Below, piece by piece: positions 9,372 through 18,345 of a stretch of 64,000 bases of DNA. This DNA comes from Faecalibacterium sp. I4-1-79 (GTDB taxonomy: Bacteria; Bacillota; Clostridia; Oscillospirales; Ruminococcaceae): positions 992,001 through 1,056,000 of the forward strand of contig NZ_CP094467.1 of NCBI RefSeq assembly GCF_023347235.1, read 5' to 3'. Within the stretch, counting starts at the first letter, position 1, and every line of letters begins with the position of its first letter. The translations under genes and the position numbers were made by a program. The notes below the pieces were generated by a model that worked only from the letters and a program-made list of their open reading frames with translations, made no database searches and had not been told where the DNA came from.

Positions 9372-10715
9372 ATGAGCAAACCGATCGTAGCAGTGGTGGG
9401 ACGCCCCAACGTGGGCAAATCCACCCTGTTCAATAAGCTGTGCGGCCAGCGCCTTGCCATTGTGGAGGATACCCCGGGCATTACCCGCGACCGCATTTTC
9501 GCCAACTGCGAGTGGAACGGCCACGAGTTTTTGCTGGTGGATACCGGCGGCATTGAGCCAAAGGCTACCGAGGGCATTCTGGCCCACATGCGTGAGCAGG
9601 CGCAGATCGCCATTGACACCGCCGACTGCATCATCATGGTCACGGACGTGCGCAACGGCCTGACCGCAGCGGACGAGGATGTGGCGCACATGCTGCGCCG
9701 CAGCCACAAGCCCATCATTCTGGCTGTGAACAAGTGCGACAAGGTGGGCGAGGCTCCCATGGAGCTGTACGAGTTCTACAACCTCGGCTTTGACGAGGTG
9801 ATGCCCATTTCTTCCGTGCACGGTCACGGCACGGGTGATCTGCTGGATGCCGTGTGCGCCCATCTGGACTTCAGCGAGACCGTGGTGGAGGAGGATCGCA
9901 TCCCCGTTGCCATCATCGGCCGTCCCAACGTGGGCAAGTCCAGCCTGACCAACCGCATTCTGGGCGAGAACCGCATGATCGTGGCTAATGAAGCCGGCAC
10001 CACCCGTGATGCCATCGACACCCCGGTGGACAACGCCTACGGCAAGTTCATCTTTACCGATACCGCCGGTCTGCGCAAGCGCAGCAACATCAGCGATGGT
10101 CTGGAGCGCTACATGGTGGTGCGTGCACTGGCCGCTGTGGAGCGCAGCCGCGTGGCGCTGATCCTTGTGGATGCCACCGTCGGCTTTACCGAGCAGGACA
10201 GCAAGGTGGCAGGCTACGCCCACGAGCAGGGCAAGGCCTGCATTATTGTGGTGAACAAGTGGGATGCCGTGGAAGGCAAGGAGACCAACACCATGGAGCT
10301 GCAGCGCCGCGGCTATGCCGAGTGTTTCAGCTTTATGGGCTACGCACCCATCATCTTCATCTCTGCCCAGACCGGCTACAATGTGAACAAGCTGATGCAG
10401 CTGATCCGGGATGTGGATGCCGAGAACGGCGCCCGCGTGCCCACCGGCGTTTTGAACGAGATGCTGGCCCGCGCTACCGCCCGGATGCAGCCCCCCAGCG
10501 ACAAGGGCCGCCGCCTGAAGATCTACTACCTGACGCAGGCCTCCACCCGTCCCCCTACGTTCGTGGCCTTCGTCAACGCAAAGCACCTGTTCCACTTCAG
10601 CTATCAGCGGTATCTCATTAACCAGATCCGCGAAAACTTTGGTCTGGAGCATACGCCCATCCGTCTGGTCGTGCGGGAGCGCGGCTCCGGCGAAGTGGGT
10701 GCCAAGGACGTATAA
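9372..10715 (+). CDS. der: Ribosome biogenesis GTPase Der (EngA)
   Basis: 447 residues with two tandem GTPase domains, each with a perfect G1 (GRPNVGKS near residues 10 and 180), G4 NKCD/NKWD and G3 DTGG/DTAG, and a C-terminal KH-like domain. It assembles the 50S subunit. Start at 9372 follows AAAGGAGG; the frame before it is not coding. The next gene, plsY, begins 18 bases after the stop. Confidence 0.97.
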   Translation: MSKPIVAVVGRPNVGKSTLFNKLCGQRLAIVEDTPGITRDRIFANCEWNGHEFLLVDTGGIEPKATEGILAHMREQAQIAIDTADCIIMVTDVRNGLTAADEDVAHMLRRSHKPIILAVNKCDKVGEAPMELYEFYNLGFDEVMPISSVHGHGTGDLLDAVCAHLDFSETVVEEDRIPVAIIGRPNVGKSSLTNRILGENRMIVANEAGTTRDAIDTPVDNAYGKFIFTDTAGLRKRSNISDGLERYMVVRALAAVERSRVALILVDATVGFTEQDSKVAGYAHEQGKACIIVVNKWDAVEGKETNTMELQRRGYAECFSFMGYAPIIFISAQTGYNVNKLMQLIRDVDAENGARVPTGVLNEMLARATARMQPPSDKGRRLKIYYLTQASTRPPTFVAFVNAKHLFHFSYQRYLINQIRENFGLEHTPIRLVVRERGSGEVGAKDV

Positions 10716-10733
10716 CACGTCAGGGAGGCTCAG

Positions 10734-11405
10734 ATGATGAAATCTGTTCTCATCGCGGTGGTGTCCGCTGTGCAGGCGTATCTGCTGGGCAGCATCGACA
10801 CCGGTATCCTCGTCAGCAAGTTTTTGTACCACGATGACGTGCGCAAGTACGGCAGCGGCGCTGCAGGCATGACCAATATGCTGCGCACCTTCGGTAAAAA
10901 GGCAGCGGCACTTACCGCCTTTGGTGATGTGCTCAAGGGCGTGCTGGCGGTGTGCATCGGTCGTTGGCTGTTCACCCAGATGCCGGAAAGCACCACGCTC
11001 TCGCCGTATCTGGCGGTGTACCTTGCCGCCATCTTTGCCATTATCGGCCATTTGAAGCCCCTGTATTTCGGTTTCAAGGGCGGCAAGGGTGTGCTGGTGG
11101 CGGGCGGCACCATTCTGGCCATCCAGCCGGTGCTGATCCCCTTTCTGGCGGTCATCTTTCTGGCCTGCCTGCTGCCCACCGGCATGGTATCGCTGGGCAG
11201 CGTGACCATGGCAGCACTCTACCCGGTGCTCACCATCCTGTACGGTGTGTTCCGGGGCTACTCTGCCGCCGACCTTACCGTGTGCACCATCGGCTCGGTG
11301 ATCATGGGTGCGATGGTCATTTACATGCACCGCTCCAACATCCAGCGCATCCGCGAGGGCAAGGAGTACCGCTTTGGCCGTCACGGCAAAAAACAGGACA
11401 AATAA
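10734..11405 (+). CDS. plsY: Acyl-phosphate glycerol-3-phosphate acyltransferase
   Basis: 223 residues, integral membrane. Transfers acyl groups from acyl-phosphate to glycerol-3-phosphate, the first step of phospholipid synthesis. Motif 1 GSGAAGMTNMLR matches the family GSGNxGxTNxxR with Ala for Asn. Motif 2 (GHLKPLYFGFKGGKGV) and several hydrophobic spans are present. The charged C-terminal extension of about 20 residues (HRSNIQRIREGKEYRF) is also family-typical. Order DUF512-der-plsY is conserved in Clostridia. Confidence 0.92.
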   Translation: MMKSVLIAVVSAVQAYLLGSIDTGILVSKFLYHDDVRKYGSGAAGMTNMLRTFGKKAAALTAFGDVLKGVLAVCIGRWLFTQMPESTTLSPYLAVYLAAIFAIIGHLKPLYFGFKGGKGVLVAGGTILAIQPVLIPFLAVIFLACLLPTGMVSLGSVTMAALYPVLTILYGVFRGYSAADLTVCTIGSVIMGAMVIYMHRSNIQRIREGKEYRFGRHGKKQDK

Positions 11406-11416
11406 CACAAAACAAC

Positions 11417-11465
11417 AAACCACCCTGCAACAGCCTTTTACCGGCTGCTGCGGGGTGGTTTTTGT
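11417..11465 (+). terminator. Terminator of the der-plsY operon
   Basis: AAACCACCC pairs with GGGTGGTTT and the inner GCAACAGCC/GGCTGCTGC extends the stem. A T run follows (to 11464). Confidence 0.92.
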
Positions 11466-11471
11466 ATATGC

Positions 11472-12002
11472 TTATTCCTTTGTCTCGGTCTCTTCCTCAG
11501 GCTTTGCTTCGGAATGCCGCCGACGGAACCAGTCGGCGGGGATGCCGCTCTGGGCGGGGGTAAGATCCGGCGCAGGATGACCGTCCGGCAGGTGCGCGCC
11601 AAAGGCCGGGACAAAGAAGAACTTGCGCACGATGAAGATCAGCGCGATGGCGCCCACGCTGAGCAGGTTCTCCACGGCGGAATCGTGTCCCACCACCAGA
11701 TGGCGGGCAATGGCGTAAAGCAGCACCTCAAGGCTGCTGCCGGGGCTGTGCTTGGCCAGCATCTTGATGAACTCAATGCCGATCACAATGTCCAAGCTGC
11801 GCTCCAGAAAGGTGCGGATCTCTGCCTCGTTGCCATCGAACAGCAGGCCGGGCATCCAGCGGATCAGAGGCACAACGCTGAGCAGCAGACCAATCAGCAC
11901 CAGCCCGGATAACAGCACTTCCAGTAGACTGGAAGCCTGAATAATGCGGTTGCGCAGGGAGGTACGCCAGTGGCTTTCTACCGGGTGAGAGGGATGTTCC
12001 AT
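11472..12002 (-). CDS. PsiE-like membrane protein
   Basis: 176 residues with four probable membrane spans (about 25-50, 67-85 weak, 90-110, 122-140) and a charged tail ending ETETKE. The pattern IGIEFIKMLAKHS... LLYAIARHLVV resembles the phosphate-starvation-inducible PsiE family; function is unknown there too. It sits downstream of a PstS-like gene on the same strand, which would suit a phosphate link, but it has its own strong promoter at 12059-12087. Family call is moderate. Confidence 0.6.
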   Translation of the reverse strand: MEHPSHPVESHWRTSLRNRIIQASSLLEVLLSGLVLIGLLLSVVPLIRWMPGLLFDGNEAEIRTFLERSLDIVIGIEFIKMLAKHSPGSSLEVLLYAIARHLVVGHDSAVENLLSVGAIALIFIVRKFFFVPAFGAHLPDGHPAPDLTPAQSGIPADWFRRRHSEAKPEEETETKE

Positions 12003-12058
12003 AGTAAGACCTTCCTTTCGGCATTCTGCTAAACAGGATTCGACAAACTTCTGGTTAG

Positions 12059-12087
12059 ATTGTAGCAGAATGCGGGCGGGCTGTCAA
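12059..12087 (-). promoter_or_regulatory. Promoter of the PsiE-like gene
   Basis: Minus strand TTGACA (12087-12082), 17-base spacer, TACAAT (12064-12059). Near-consensus. One arm of an 11-bp inverted repeat (12063-12073) overlaps the -10 edge and spacer; the other arm is at 12021-12031 in the leader. Confidence 0.8.
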
Positions 12088-12099
12088 TTCATGGAAAAA

Positions 12100-13095
12100 T
12101 CAATTCTCCTTGGCGGCAGACTGTGCCGGAACGTACCCGGCCTTCTGGATGCAGGCGATGCCGTCAGCGGTGTCCAGCCAGTCGTACAGGCGGCGCTCCG
12201 GGCTGTCGGCGGCGGTATCCGGGTGGATGACGGCGTAAAAATCGTTGCACAGGGGGTAGCTGCCATCGGCAAGGGTGTCGTTGCTGGGGGTCACGCCGTC
12301 CACCGCCAGCAGCCGCAGCCCGGGCTTGGAATACATCTGGTCGATGTAGTAATACACGGAAAAGCCGATGGCGTTGGCGCTGTTGTTGTAATCGGCAATG
12401 CTGTCCACCAGCTCACCCATGGCAGCAGGTGCCAGCTCAGAGGGCGGGGTCATCAGTTCGCCGCCCTGAATGAGCAGTTTTTTGAACAGGGTCTGACTGC
12501 CAGAGTCCTCGCCGCGCTGGAAGGCAACGATGGCCTGATCTTTGCCGCCCACATCCTTCCAGTTGGTGATCTTTCCGGCATAGATGTCCCGCAGTTGCTG
12601 CCGGGTAAGCGCCTGCACGGGGTTGTCCTCGTTGACGATGAACACCAGCGCGTCCACCCCGATGGGTTTCTGTTCCAGCTGCACATTGGCCTTTTGCAGC
12701 TCTTCCTTTACATAGTCCGGCGCTTCGTATACCACCAGCATCCGGGTGGTGGTGTCGTACAGGCCAAAGTTCTCCCATGCGTAGGCGGTGGTGCTCACCG
12801 TAATGCTGCTGCGGGCTTCCTCCAGGTCCATGCCAGTGGTATCGGCCAGCATCTGCGCCATCAGCGGGATGCAGGCGGTGCTGCCGTCCAGCGGGGGAAA
12901 CTCCTCCACGGTCAAAAACGGCTCTGCCTGCTGCACAGCCGAGGATGCCGCAGAGGATGCGGGCTGTTCTACCACAGAGGAAGCGGTGCTGCCGGAGGGC
13001 GCATCCGTGCCCTTGCAGGCGGTCAGCACCCCGGCAGCGGAGCAGGCAGCCAGCCCCAGCAGAAAGCTGCGGCGGGAAATTTTAGTGTTTTTCAT
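12100..13095 (-). CDS. PstS-like substrate-binding lipoprotein
   Basis: 331 residues. Twin-arginine-like SRRSFLL, hydrophobic core and lipobox LTAC, then a Ser/Ala-rich linker and a periplasmic-binding-protein fold with PstS signatures: DGSTACIPL phosphate loop, LTRQQLRDIYAGKITNWKDVGG, and R-GEDSGSQTLF. It should bind phosphate (or a related oxyanion) outside the membrane. No pstCAB genes are adjacent; its partner here is the upstream lipoprotein, 17 bases away, so a sensing role is as likely as transport. Start 13095 follows AGGAGGG. Confidence 0.8.
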   Translation of the reverse strand: MKNTKISRRSFLLGLAACSAAGVLTACKGTDAPSGSTASSVVEQPASSAASSAVQQAEPFLTVEEFPPLDGSTACIPLMAQMLADTTGMDLEEARSSITVSTTAYAWENFGLYDTTTRMLVVYEAPDYVKEELQKANVQLEQKPIGVDALVFIVNEDNPVQALTRQQLRDIYAGKITNWKDVGGKDQAIVAFQRGEDSGSQTLFKKLLIQGGELMTPPSELAPAAMGELVDSIADYNNSANAIGFSVYYYIDQMYSKPGLRLLAVDGVTPSNDTLADGSYPLCNDFYAVIHPDTAADSPERRLYDWLDTADGIACIQKAGYVPAQSAAKEN

Positions 13096-13112
13096 AAAAA
13101 AGCCCTCCTAAC

Positions 13113-14741
13113 TCAATAGCCGTAACTCGGTTCATCGTCCGCAGCGGCAGACGAGAAAATGCTCTGGCAGTACAGCCAGTTGCCGCTTGTGTCCATCCAG
13201 CCCACATAGAAGCCCCGTTGTGCGGCAAACACATGGTCGGGCAGGGCGTTCAGGCTGTTGGAATAGTACCCGGCGCAGCTGGCAAGTCCTTGTAATACTA
13301 CCTTGCCGTCTGCATCCAGCACATCGCATACGTTGCCGTAGGCGCTGCCCGCAGCATCGCGGCTGCCGTAGAACATGGGTCTGCCGTCAGGGTCGGTGGT
13401 CAGGTAGTTGACGTAACTGTATTTGCCTTGCAGGGCGGTCAGGTCACTGACAAGCCCCTGCGGGCCGTACAGTCGGGTGGCGGTGGTCTCGTAGCGGTCG
13501 TTATCCTGCAATTTCAGCCAGACATAGCCACTGCCGCAGTTGCTCATCCGTACCCGCTGCTGGTGCTCCACCGGCTCTACGGTGGTTTCGGTCAGCAGCT
13601 TGCCGTTATCCTTGCTGTAAACCCGCAGGCTGCCGTCCAGCGCGTAGACGGCTATGGTGCTGTCGGTGGCGTCCACATCATACAGCGGGGTCTTTGTACC
13701 GGTCTCCAGATCATAGAGTTCGTAGCCATGATCCTCGCCGCTGTGCCATGTTACCACATAGCCCGGGAAATATTGGCTGGGCTGCTCGTCAAAGGCGGCG
13801 ATCAGCCCGCGGTCCTCGGTGGTCATATCCCGCAGCTCGTACCGGCCGTCGCCGGTGGAAAAGCTGACAAGACCGCCCGGGTAGACCTGTAAAAAGCCTG
13901 TGCACTGCTCGCCGGTCAGGACGTTGTACAAAATCCGGTCGGTGGTTTCTTCCCCGGTGGCAACGTCCAGCTCCACCCAGTCGCTCAGGGTGTCGCTGTC
14001 GTAGAAAAGGCGGTAGGCCGAGGCGGCATCGGCGCGGTAGACAGGGGTGCCGTCCTTTTCCTGCACCACCACCCAGCTGTTCTGTTGGTAATCCGTATCC
14101 CAGTCGTAATCGTCCAGCCCTTCCGGGCGGGCGTAGCAGCTGAACACCAGTTTATCGCCGCATAGGGTGCAGCTGTATGCGCCCTCCGGCACCGGCAGTG
14201 CTGCGCCGGTGGCAAGGTCGATGACCTGACAGGTGCCGTAGCCGGACTCCGGGACGTATCCGCCGTCGATCAGGCGGCTTTCCTGCAGCACCAGCAGGCC
14301 GTTTTGCAGGGTGGCGTTCTGCTCGCCCTCAAAGGACATCACTTCGGTGCCGGTCTTATCGTACAGGGCGGTGCGGCGCCCGCCCCGGCCGGTGGGGTCG
14401 GACCAGCTGCGCAGCCAGTAGTCTGCGGTGCCGGTAGTGCTGTCCTGCACCAGCGAGACGTTTTCGCTGCGGGCAGACTGGTGCAGCGGGGTGCTGCCGC
14501 ACAGGATGGTGGTGCTGCTCCCGGAACGGCCATAGCAGTACAGCACCCGCAGACGGCCATCGTTCAGCACGGCGGGGTCGTACAGGGGCTTGCCGCTGTC
14601 GTCCGTGGGCACGGAAACGGCAGAGCTTGCAGCGCCCGGCACGCCGGTGGCGGGCGGCAGCAGGGCACAGCCGCAGCCTAAAGTAAGGGCAAGGGCTGCG
14701 CAGGCCGCCCCGCAGCCGATACGCAAGACAACACGCTTCAT
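13113..14741 (-). CDS. Large lipoprotein, probable beta-propeller, function unknown
   Basis: 542 residues. Signal with a lipobox-like LGCGCALL stretch, then a long Tyr/Asp/Gly-rich region with regularly spaced GLLVLQ, VISFSTGDGRYEL, HGYELYDLETGTKT and SLRVYSKDNGKLL strands, which look like WD40/PQQ-type blades. I cannot assign a function. It is the first gene of a two-gene unit with the PstS-like lipoprotein, suggesting a shared surface role. Start 14741 follows AAAGGAG; the frame upstream of it is not supported. Confidence 0.75.
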   Translation of the reverse strand: MKRVVLRIGCGAACAALALTLGCGCALLPPATGVPGAASSAVSVPTDDSGKPLYDPAVLNDGRLRVLYCYGRSGSSTTILCGSTPLHQSARSENVSLVQDSTTGTADYWLRSWSDPTGRGGRRTALYDKTGTEVMSFEGEQNATLQNGLLVLQESRLIDGGYVPESGYGTCQVIDLATGAALPVPEGAYSCTLCGDKLVFSCYARPEGLDDYDWDTDYQQNSWVVVQEKDGTPVYRADAASAYRLFYDSDTLSDWVELDVATGEETTDRILYNVLTGEQCTGFLQVYPGGLVSFSTGDGRYELRDMTTEDRGLIAAFDEQPSQYFPGYVVTWHSGEDHGYELYDLETGTKTPLYDVDATDSTIAVYALDGSLRVYSKDNGKLLTETTVEPVEHQQRVRMSNCGSGYVWLKLQDNDRYETTATRLYGPQGLVSDLTALQGKYSYVNYLTTDPDGRPMFYGSRDAAGSAYGNVCDVLDADGKVVLQGLASCAGYYSNSLNALPDHVFAAQRGFYVGWMDTSGNWLYCQSIFSSAAADDEPSYGY

Positions 14742-14802
14742 AAAAAACACTCCTTTGCAAAAACAGGGAGGAAAATTTTTCCGTTCACTCAGAATACGAA
14801 AC

Positions 14803-14843
14803 AGCCGCATTTTTCATTGCAGAGTTTGCAGAAAAATGCGGCT
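14803..14843 (-). terminator. 13-bp hairpin between the MATE gene and the lipoprotein operon
   Basis: AGCCGCATTTTTC (14803-14815) pairs perfectly with 14831-14843. It lies after the MATE stop on the minus strand. No clear T tract follows, so it may be a weak terminator or a leader structure of the lipoprotein operon. Confidence 0.45.
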
Positions 14844-14862
14844 AAAAATGGTTACAATTGCA

Positions 14863-16251
14863 TTACAGCTGTGCCGGGGCATGGGACGCTTCTGCCTTGT
14901 TCATCTGCTCCAGCTGCCGCAGAAAGGCCAGCAAAAAGGGCAGAGAAATGAAGAAGGTGAGCGCATCCGCAATGGGCTGGCAGAGCTCCACGCCCACAAG
15001 ACCCAGCACCCGGGGCAGTACAAGGATCAGCGGGATAAAGCACACGCCCTGCCGGCAACAAGCCAGAAAGGTGGCGCGCCCGGCCTTGCCCACGCTTTGA
15101 AAGGTCATATTGGCCACTACGATCACTGGCTGCAAAAGGACGGCAAAGCACTGGTAGCGGAAGGCAGGCAGCGCCACGGCGGTGACTTCCGGGTCGTCCC
15201 GGAACAGCCGGATCAGAGCCTCATCGTTCCACCAGCACACCGCGATCAGCACCACCAGCAGCGCAAAGGCGGCTTTCAGGGTAAAGATGGCAGCCTGCCG
15301 TACCCGGTGGTATTTGCGTGCACCGTAGTTAAAGGACGCCACCGGCTGCAAGCCCTGTCCCACGCCGATGGCCACCGAGAGGATGAACATAAAAATGCGG
15401 GACACGATGCTCATGCCCGCCACGGCGGCATCGCCGTAGCTGCGGGCGGCAATGTTCAGCAGCATCCCGCCGATGCTGTTCAGCCCCTGACGGCCAAAGC
15501 TGGGCGCGCCGCCTGCAAGGATCTGCAAAAACTCGCGCGGCTCCCGGGTGACGGCAGAAAGCCGGAACTGGCTGACCGTTTTGCCCCGCAGGAACATATA
15601 CAGCAGAATGCCAAAGCTGATGGTCTGGCTGAGGGCGGTGGCAATGCCGGCACCGGCAGTGCCCAGCCCTAAAGCGAACATGAACAGCGGGTCCAGCGCG
15701 ATGTTCAGCAGTCCGCCGGTGACCAGCCCGACCATGGCAAGGTTCGCCTTGCCCTCATACCGCAGGATGTTGTTCATCACCAGACTGGAGATCATCAGCG
15801 GGGCGGCAAGCAGGATAGGCCGGGCGTAGGCGCAGGCGTGGGGCAGAATGGTCTCGGTGCTGCCCAGCAGCATCATGAAGTCCGGCAGGGTGGCAAGACC
15901 GACCACTGCCAGCACTACGCCAAAGGCCAGCGCCGTAAAAAAGCTGGTGGAAGCAAAGCGGGTGGCGGCGTGGGTATCCTGACTGCCCAAGCGGCGGCTG
16001 ATGATGGTGCCGGAGCCGTGCCCCAGCATAAAGCCCAGCGCCTGTATGATAGCCATCAGGCTGGAAACGACACCCACCGCGCCGGAAGCGCTGGTGGAAA
16101 TGCGCCCCACAAAAAAGGTATCGGCCAGATTATAGATGCTGGTGATCAGCATACTTAAAATCGTGGGCGCGGCCAGACTGAGGATCAGCCGGGGGATAGG
16201 GGTCTCGGTCATTTTGTGATACTGCACCGCAGTGCGGTCCTGCTGGGTCAT
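14863..16251 (-). CDS. MATE family efflux transporter
   Basis: 462 residues with about twelve hydrophobic spans in two similar halves, starting MTQQDRTAVQYHKMTETPIPRL... The segment 'PRLILSLAAPTILSMLITSIYNLADTFFVG' region is the typical MATE N-terminus. Exports cationic drugs or other small molecules by Na+ or H+ antiport; the substrate is not predictable. Start at 16251 follows AAGGAGGATA. A short GC hairpin followed by T-rich sequence (about 16270-16301, minus strand) lies in the leader and could attenuate transcription; this is weak. Confidence 0.9.
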   Translation of the reverse strand: MTQQDRTAVQYHKMTETPIPRLILSLAAPTILSMLITSIYNLADTFFVGRISTSASGAVGVVSSLMAIIQALGFMLGHGSGTIISRRLGSQDTHAATRFASTSFFTALAFGVVLAVVGLATLPDFMMLLGSTETILPHACAYARPILLAAPLMISSLVMNNILRYEGKANLAMVGLVTGGLLNIALDPLFMFALGLGTAGAGIATALSQTISFGILLYMFLRGKTVSQFRLSAVTREPREFLQILAGGAPSFGRQGLNSIGGMLLNIAARSYGDAAVAGMSIVSRIFMFILSVAIGVGQGLQPVASFNYGARKYHRVRQAAIFTLKAAFALLVVLIAVCWWNDEALIRLFRDDPEVTAVALPAFRYQCFAVLLQPVIVVANMTFQSVGKAGRATFLACCRQGVCFIPLILVLPRVLGLVGVELCQPIADALTFFISLPFLLAFLRQLEQMNKAEASHAPAQL

Positions 16252-16447
16252 GGGCAAATATCCTCCTTCAAAAACGAGAAAGCCGCCCCTTCCAGAGCGG
16301 CAGATAGTCCTGATAGAAACAGTATAACGCAGTTGCGGCAAAATGTCGAGAGAAAGAAAAAACGGCCTTTCTCCCCTGCGAAGGGGCGAAAAAGCAGGCG
16401 AAAACAGGGTGCTTTCTATATAAAATGCTAAAGAATTGTCGAATTGC

Positions 16448-16476
16448 TTGTGAAAAATCACGATATGTGGTATTCT
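16448..16476 (+). promoter_or_regulatory. Promoter of the ricin-lectin gene
   Basis: TTGTGA (16448-16453), 17-base spacer, TATTCT (16471-16476). Confidence 0.65.
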
Positions 16477-16531
16477 TTATAAGAAGGAATTGGAAAAATC
16501 TGTGCATTTTATGATTGGGAGGGATTTATAC

Positions 16532-17350
16532 ATGAAATCCGTAGCACAAACCGTGATCGAGGCCGACCGCTTTTATACCATTGCCGCACACACCGGCAAT
16601 GTCATTCAGGCAGTGGAAGGCAGCAAGGACGGCGGTACTGTCCGTCTGGGCAAGTATGACCACAAGCCCGAGCAGGAGTGGAGCTTTGTCCGCGAGGGCG
16701 ATGGTGTGTACCGCATCCGCAACCGTGCTTCCGGCAAGTTACTGGATCTGACCATGACCGGCACTGCCAACGGCACCTGGCTGCACCTGTGGGAGGACGT
16801 GGGTGGCACGTCCCAGATGTGGAAGGTGGAGCACACCCCGGAGGGCACTGTGCGTCTGCGCTCCTCCTGGGCAGGCGGCAAGTGCGTGGACACCGTGGGC
16901 ATCGGTGCTGAGGTGGGCGCTGTGCTGCAGATCTGGCAGGAAGTACCCGGCGGTGGCGACCAGCTGTGGGTCATCTCTGAGGTAAAGGATCGCGTAAAGC
17001 GTGCTGCTAAGGTCGAGGAAGCACCCGCTGCTGAGACTACGGCAGCACCGGCCAAGGAAGCCGCTCCCGCCAAGAAGCCCACAGCCCGCAAGCCCAGCAC
17101 CACCAAGAAGGTGGAGGAGAAGCCCGCTGCGCCCGCAGTAAAGGCCGCAGAGCCGGTCAAGGAAGAAAAGCCCGCTGCGAAGAAGGCTGCTAAGGCAAAG
17201 GCTGAGCCTGCTGCCCCCGCCGCAGAGGTGAAGGCTGCCCCCGCCGTGGAGACCAAGACCGAGACTGCTGTCCCTGCAACTAAGGCCGCACCTGCCGCCG
17301 CAAAGCCCAAGGCAAAGCGTGCACCCTGCAAAAAGACCGCAAAGAAGTAA
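16532..17350 (+). CDS. Ricin-type beta-trefoil lectin protein with Lys/Ala/Pro-rich histone-H1-like tail
   Basis: 272 residues. Residues about 10-150 form a ricin B-like domain with three QxW-type repeats (EQEWSF, SQMWKV, DQLWVI). Residues about 150-272 are an unstructured, strongly basic tail built of KPAA/AKK/PAKKA units like bacterial histone-H1 or nucleoid proteins. No signal peptide or membrane span is visible, so the lectin would be cytoplasmic, which is odd. The ATG at 16532 follows GGGAGGG; the ATG-like frame at 16490 lies in the leader. Single gene with its own promoter and perfect terminator. It could bind nucleic acid through the tail or cell wall if exported non-classically; function unknown. 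Confidence 0.85.
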   Translation: MKSVAQTVIEADRFYTIAAHTGNVIQAVEGSKDGGTVRLGKYDHKPEQEWSFVREGDGVYRIRNRASGKLLDLTMTGTANGTWLHLWEDVGGTSQMWKVEHTPEGTVRLRSSWAGGKCVDTVGIGAEVGAVLQIWQEVPGGGDQLWVISEVKDRVKRAAKVEEAPAAETTAAPAKEAAPAKKPTARKPSTTKKVEEKPAAPAVKAAEPVKEEKPAAKKAAKAKAEPAAPAAEVKAAPAVETKTETAVPATKAAPAAAKPKAKRAPCKKTAKK

Positions 17351-17365
17351 AAAGCTTTAAACAGC

Positions 17366-17401
17366 AAAAAATCGGACAGACCGCAGTCTGTCCGATTTTT
17401 T
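17366..17401. terminator. Bidirectional terminator between convergent genes
   Basis: 15-base perfect arms (17367-17381, 17386-17400) with loop CGCA, ending in a T run on either strand. It serves the lectin gene (plus) and the gene at 17419 (minus). Confidence 0.93.
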
Positions 17402-17418
17402 GCGTTTATAGAAGCTTT

Positions 17419-18309
17419 TTATGCAGCAGGGGCGGCAGCATCGTCGCTCTGGGCGGCGGTCTGCACGAACTGCACAATGCTCTCGATGGTCTTGCGCAGC
17501 TGCACAAGGCTTTCCACGTCAGAGTCCTGCATCCGGGAGGTGGGCGCGGTCACCTCGGTTTGGGCGGCAGTCACGGTGCCGGAAAGCTCCGCATGGATAT
17601 GGTGGGCGGGCACGTCCAGAAGGATGTGCACCTTAGGGGACTGGGTCTTGAGCAGACCCTGCTTTTCGATGCCCAGAATCAGCTGCGGCGCATCCTCACC
17701 GGCGGCGAGGTTCGGCAGCTGAAGGTAAAGGTAGCCTTCCTTGGCGTTGGCGGGCTGCACGGTTTTGAGCTGCTTGAGATCCAGCTGAAAGTCGTTTACC
17801 TGCTGCAAGCTGGTGGCAGTGGGGTCTACCCCCAGCAGGGTAGCCAGCTGGTCTTGGGAGATGTAGCTGCCCAGCGACCAGCCCGGCAGCAGCAGGCTTG
17901 CCAGCGGATACTCGGCTACAACCGTGCTGCGCAGCTTGTTGTACAGCTGTCCGGCGTCGTACAGGGTCTCTTCCTCGCTGATGTACATCCGGGTCAGAGG
18001 GGCATCGTTGACGGTGCTGGTGCCCGTTGGGTACAGCGCCAGCTGCACCGCCCGGGGGGTGTACTGGCCGGTCAGACTGCCGGTGGTGCCGCCGAACTTG
18101 TCCAGCAGGGCGTAAAGGGCAGGGGGCTCGGCCTCGGTGGAGGTGATGGTGTAGTCCAGCGCAAAGCTGGCACCGCTCTGGAATGCCTTGATCTTGCGGC
18201 TGACGAAGCTGTACAGCACTGCCGCAACCACCGCGCACACCAAAACCAGACACAGCAGAACGATCAGCGCCGCCCGCAGACCAGTGCGCTTTTTGTGGGA
18301 AGATGCCAT
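17419..18309 (-). CDS. Single-pass membrane protein, function unknown
   Basis: 296 residues. Short basic N-terminus, one membrane span at about 13-37, then an extracellular domain with beta-rich sequence. I recognise no family. Start 18309 (ATGGCATCT) follows AAGGAGAG; the upstream open frame contains the promoter TTGACA-N17-TATGCT (18374-18346). Terminator shared with the lectin gene. Confidence 0.75.
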   Translation of the reverse strand: MASSHKKRTGLRAALIVLLCLVLVCAVVAAVLYSFVSRKIKAFQSGASFALDYTITSTEAEPPALYALLDKFGGTTGSLTGQYTPRAVQLALYPTGTSTVNDAPLTRMYISEEETLYDAGQLYNKLRSTVVAEYPLASLLLPGWSLGSYISQDQLATLLGVDPTATSLQQVNDFQLDLKQLKTVQPANAKEGYLYLQLPNLAAGEDAPQLILGIEKQGLLKTQSPKVHILLDVPAHHIHAELSGTVTAAQTEVTAPTSRMQDSDVESLVQLRKTIESIVQFVQTAAQSDDAAAPAA

Positions 18310-18345
18310 GGGAAACCTCTCCTTCCGGTAAAACGTATTTGTTTC

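Noticed and set aside
9105-11423. A 772-codon minus-strand open frame
   Set aside because: Shadow of the end of the DUF512 gene, der and plsY; no ribosome site or domain.
16990-17350. Repetitive-looking DNA, possible repeat array
   Set aside because: The pattern comes from Lys/Ala/Pro codons of the lectin tail; there is no exact DNA repeat unit.
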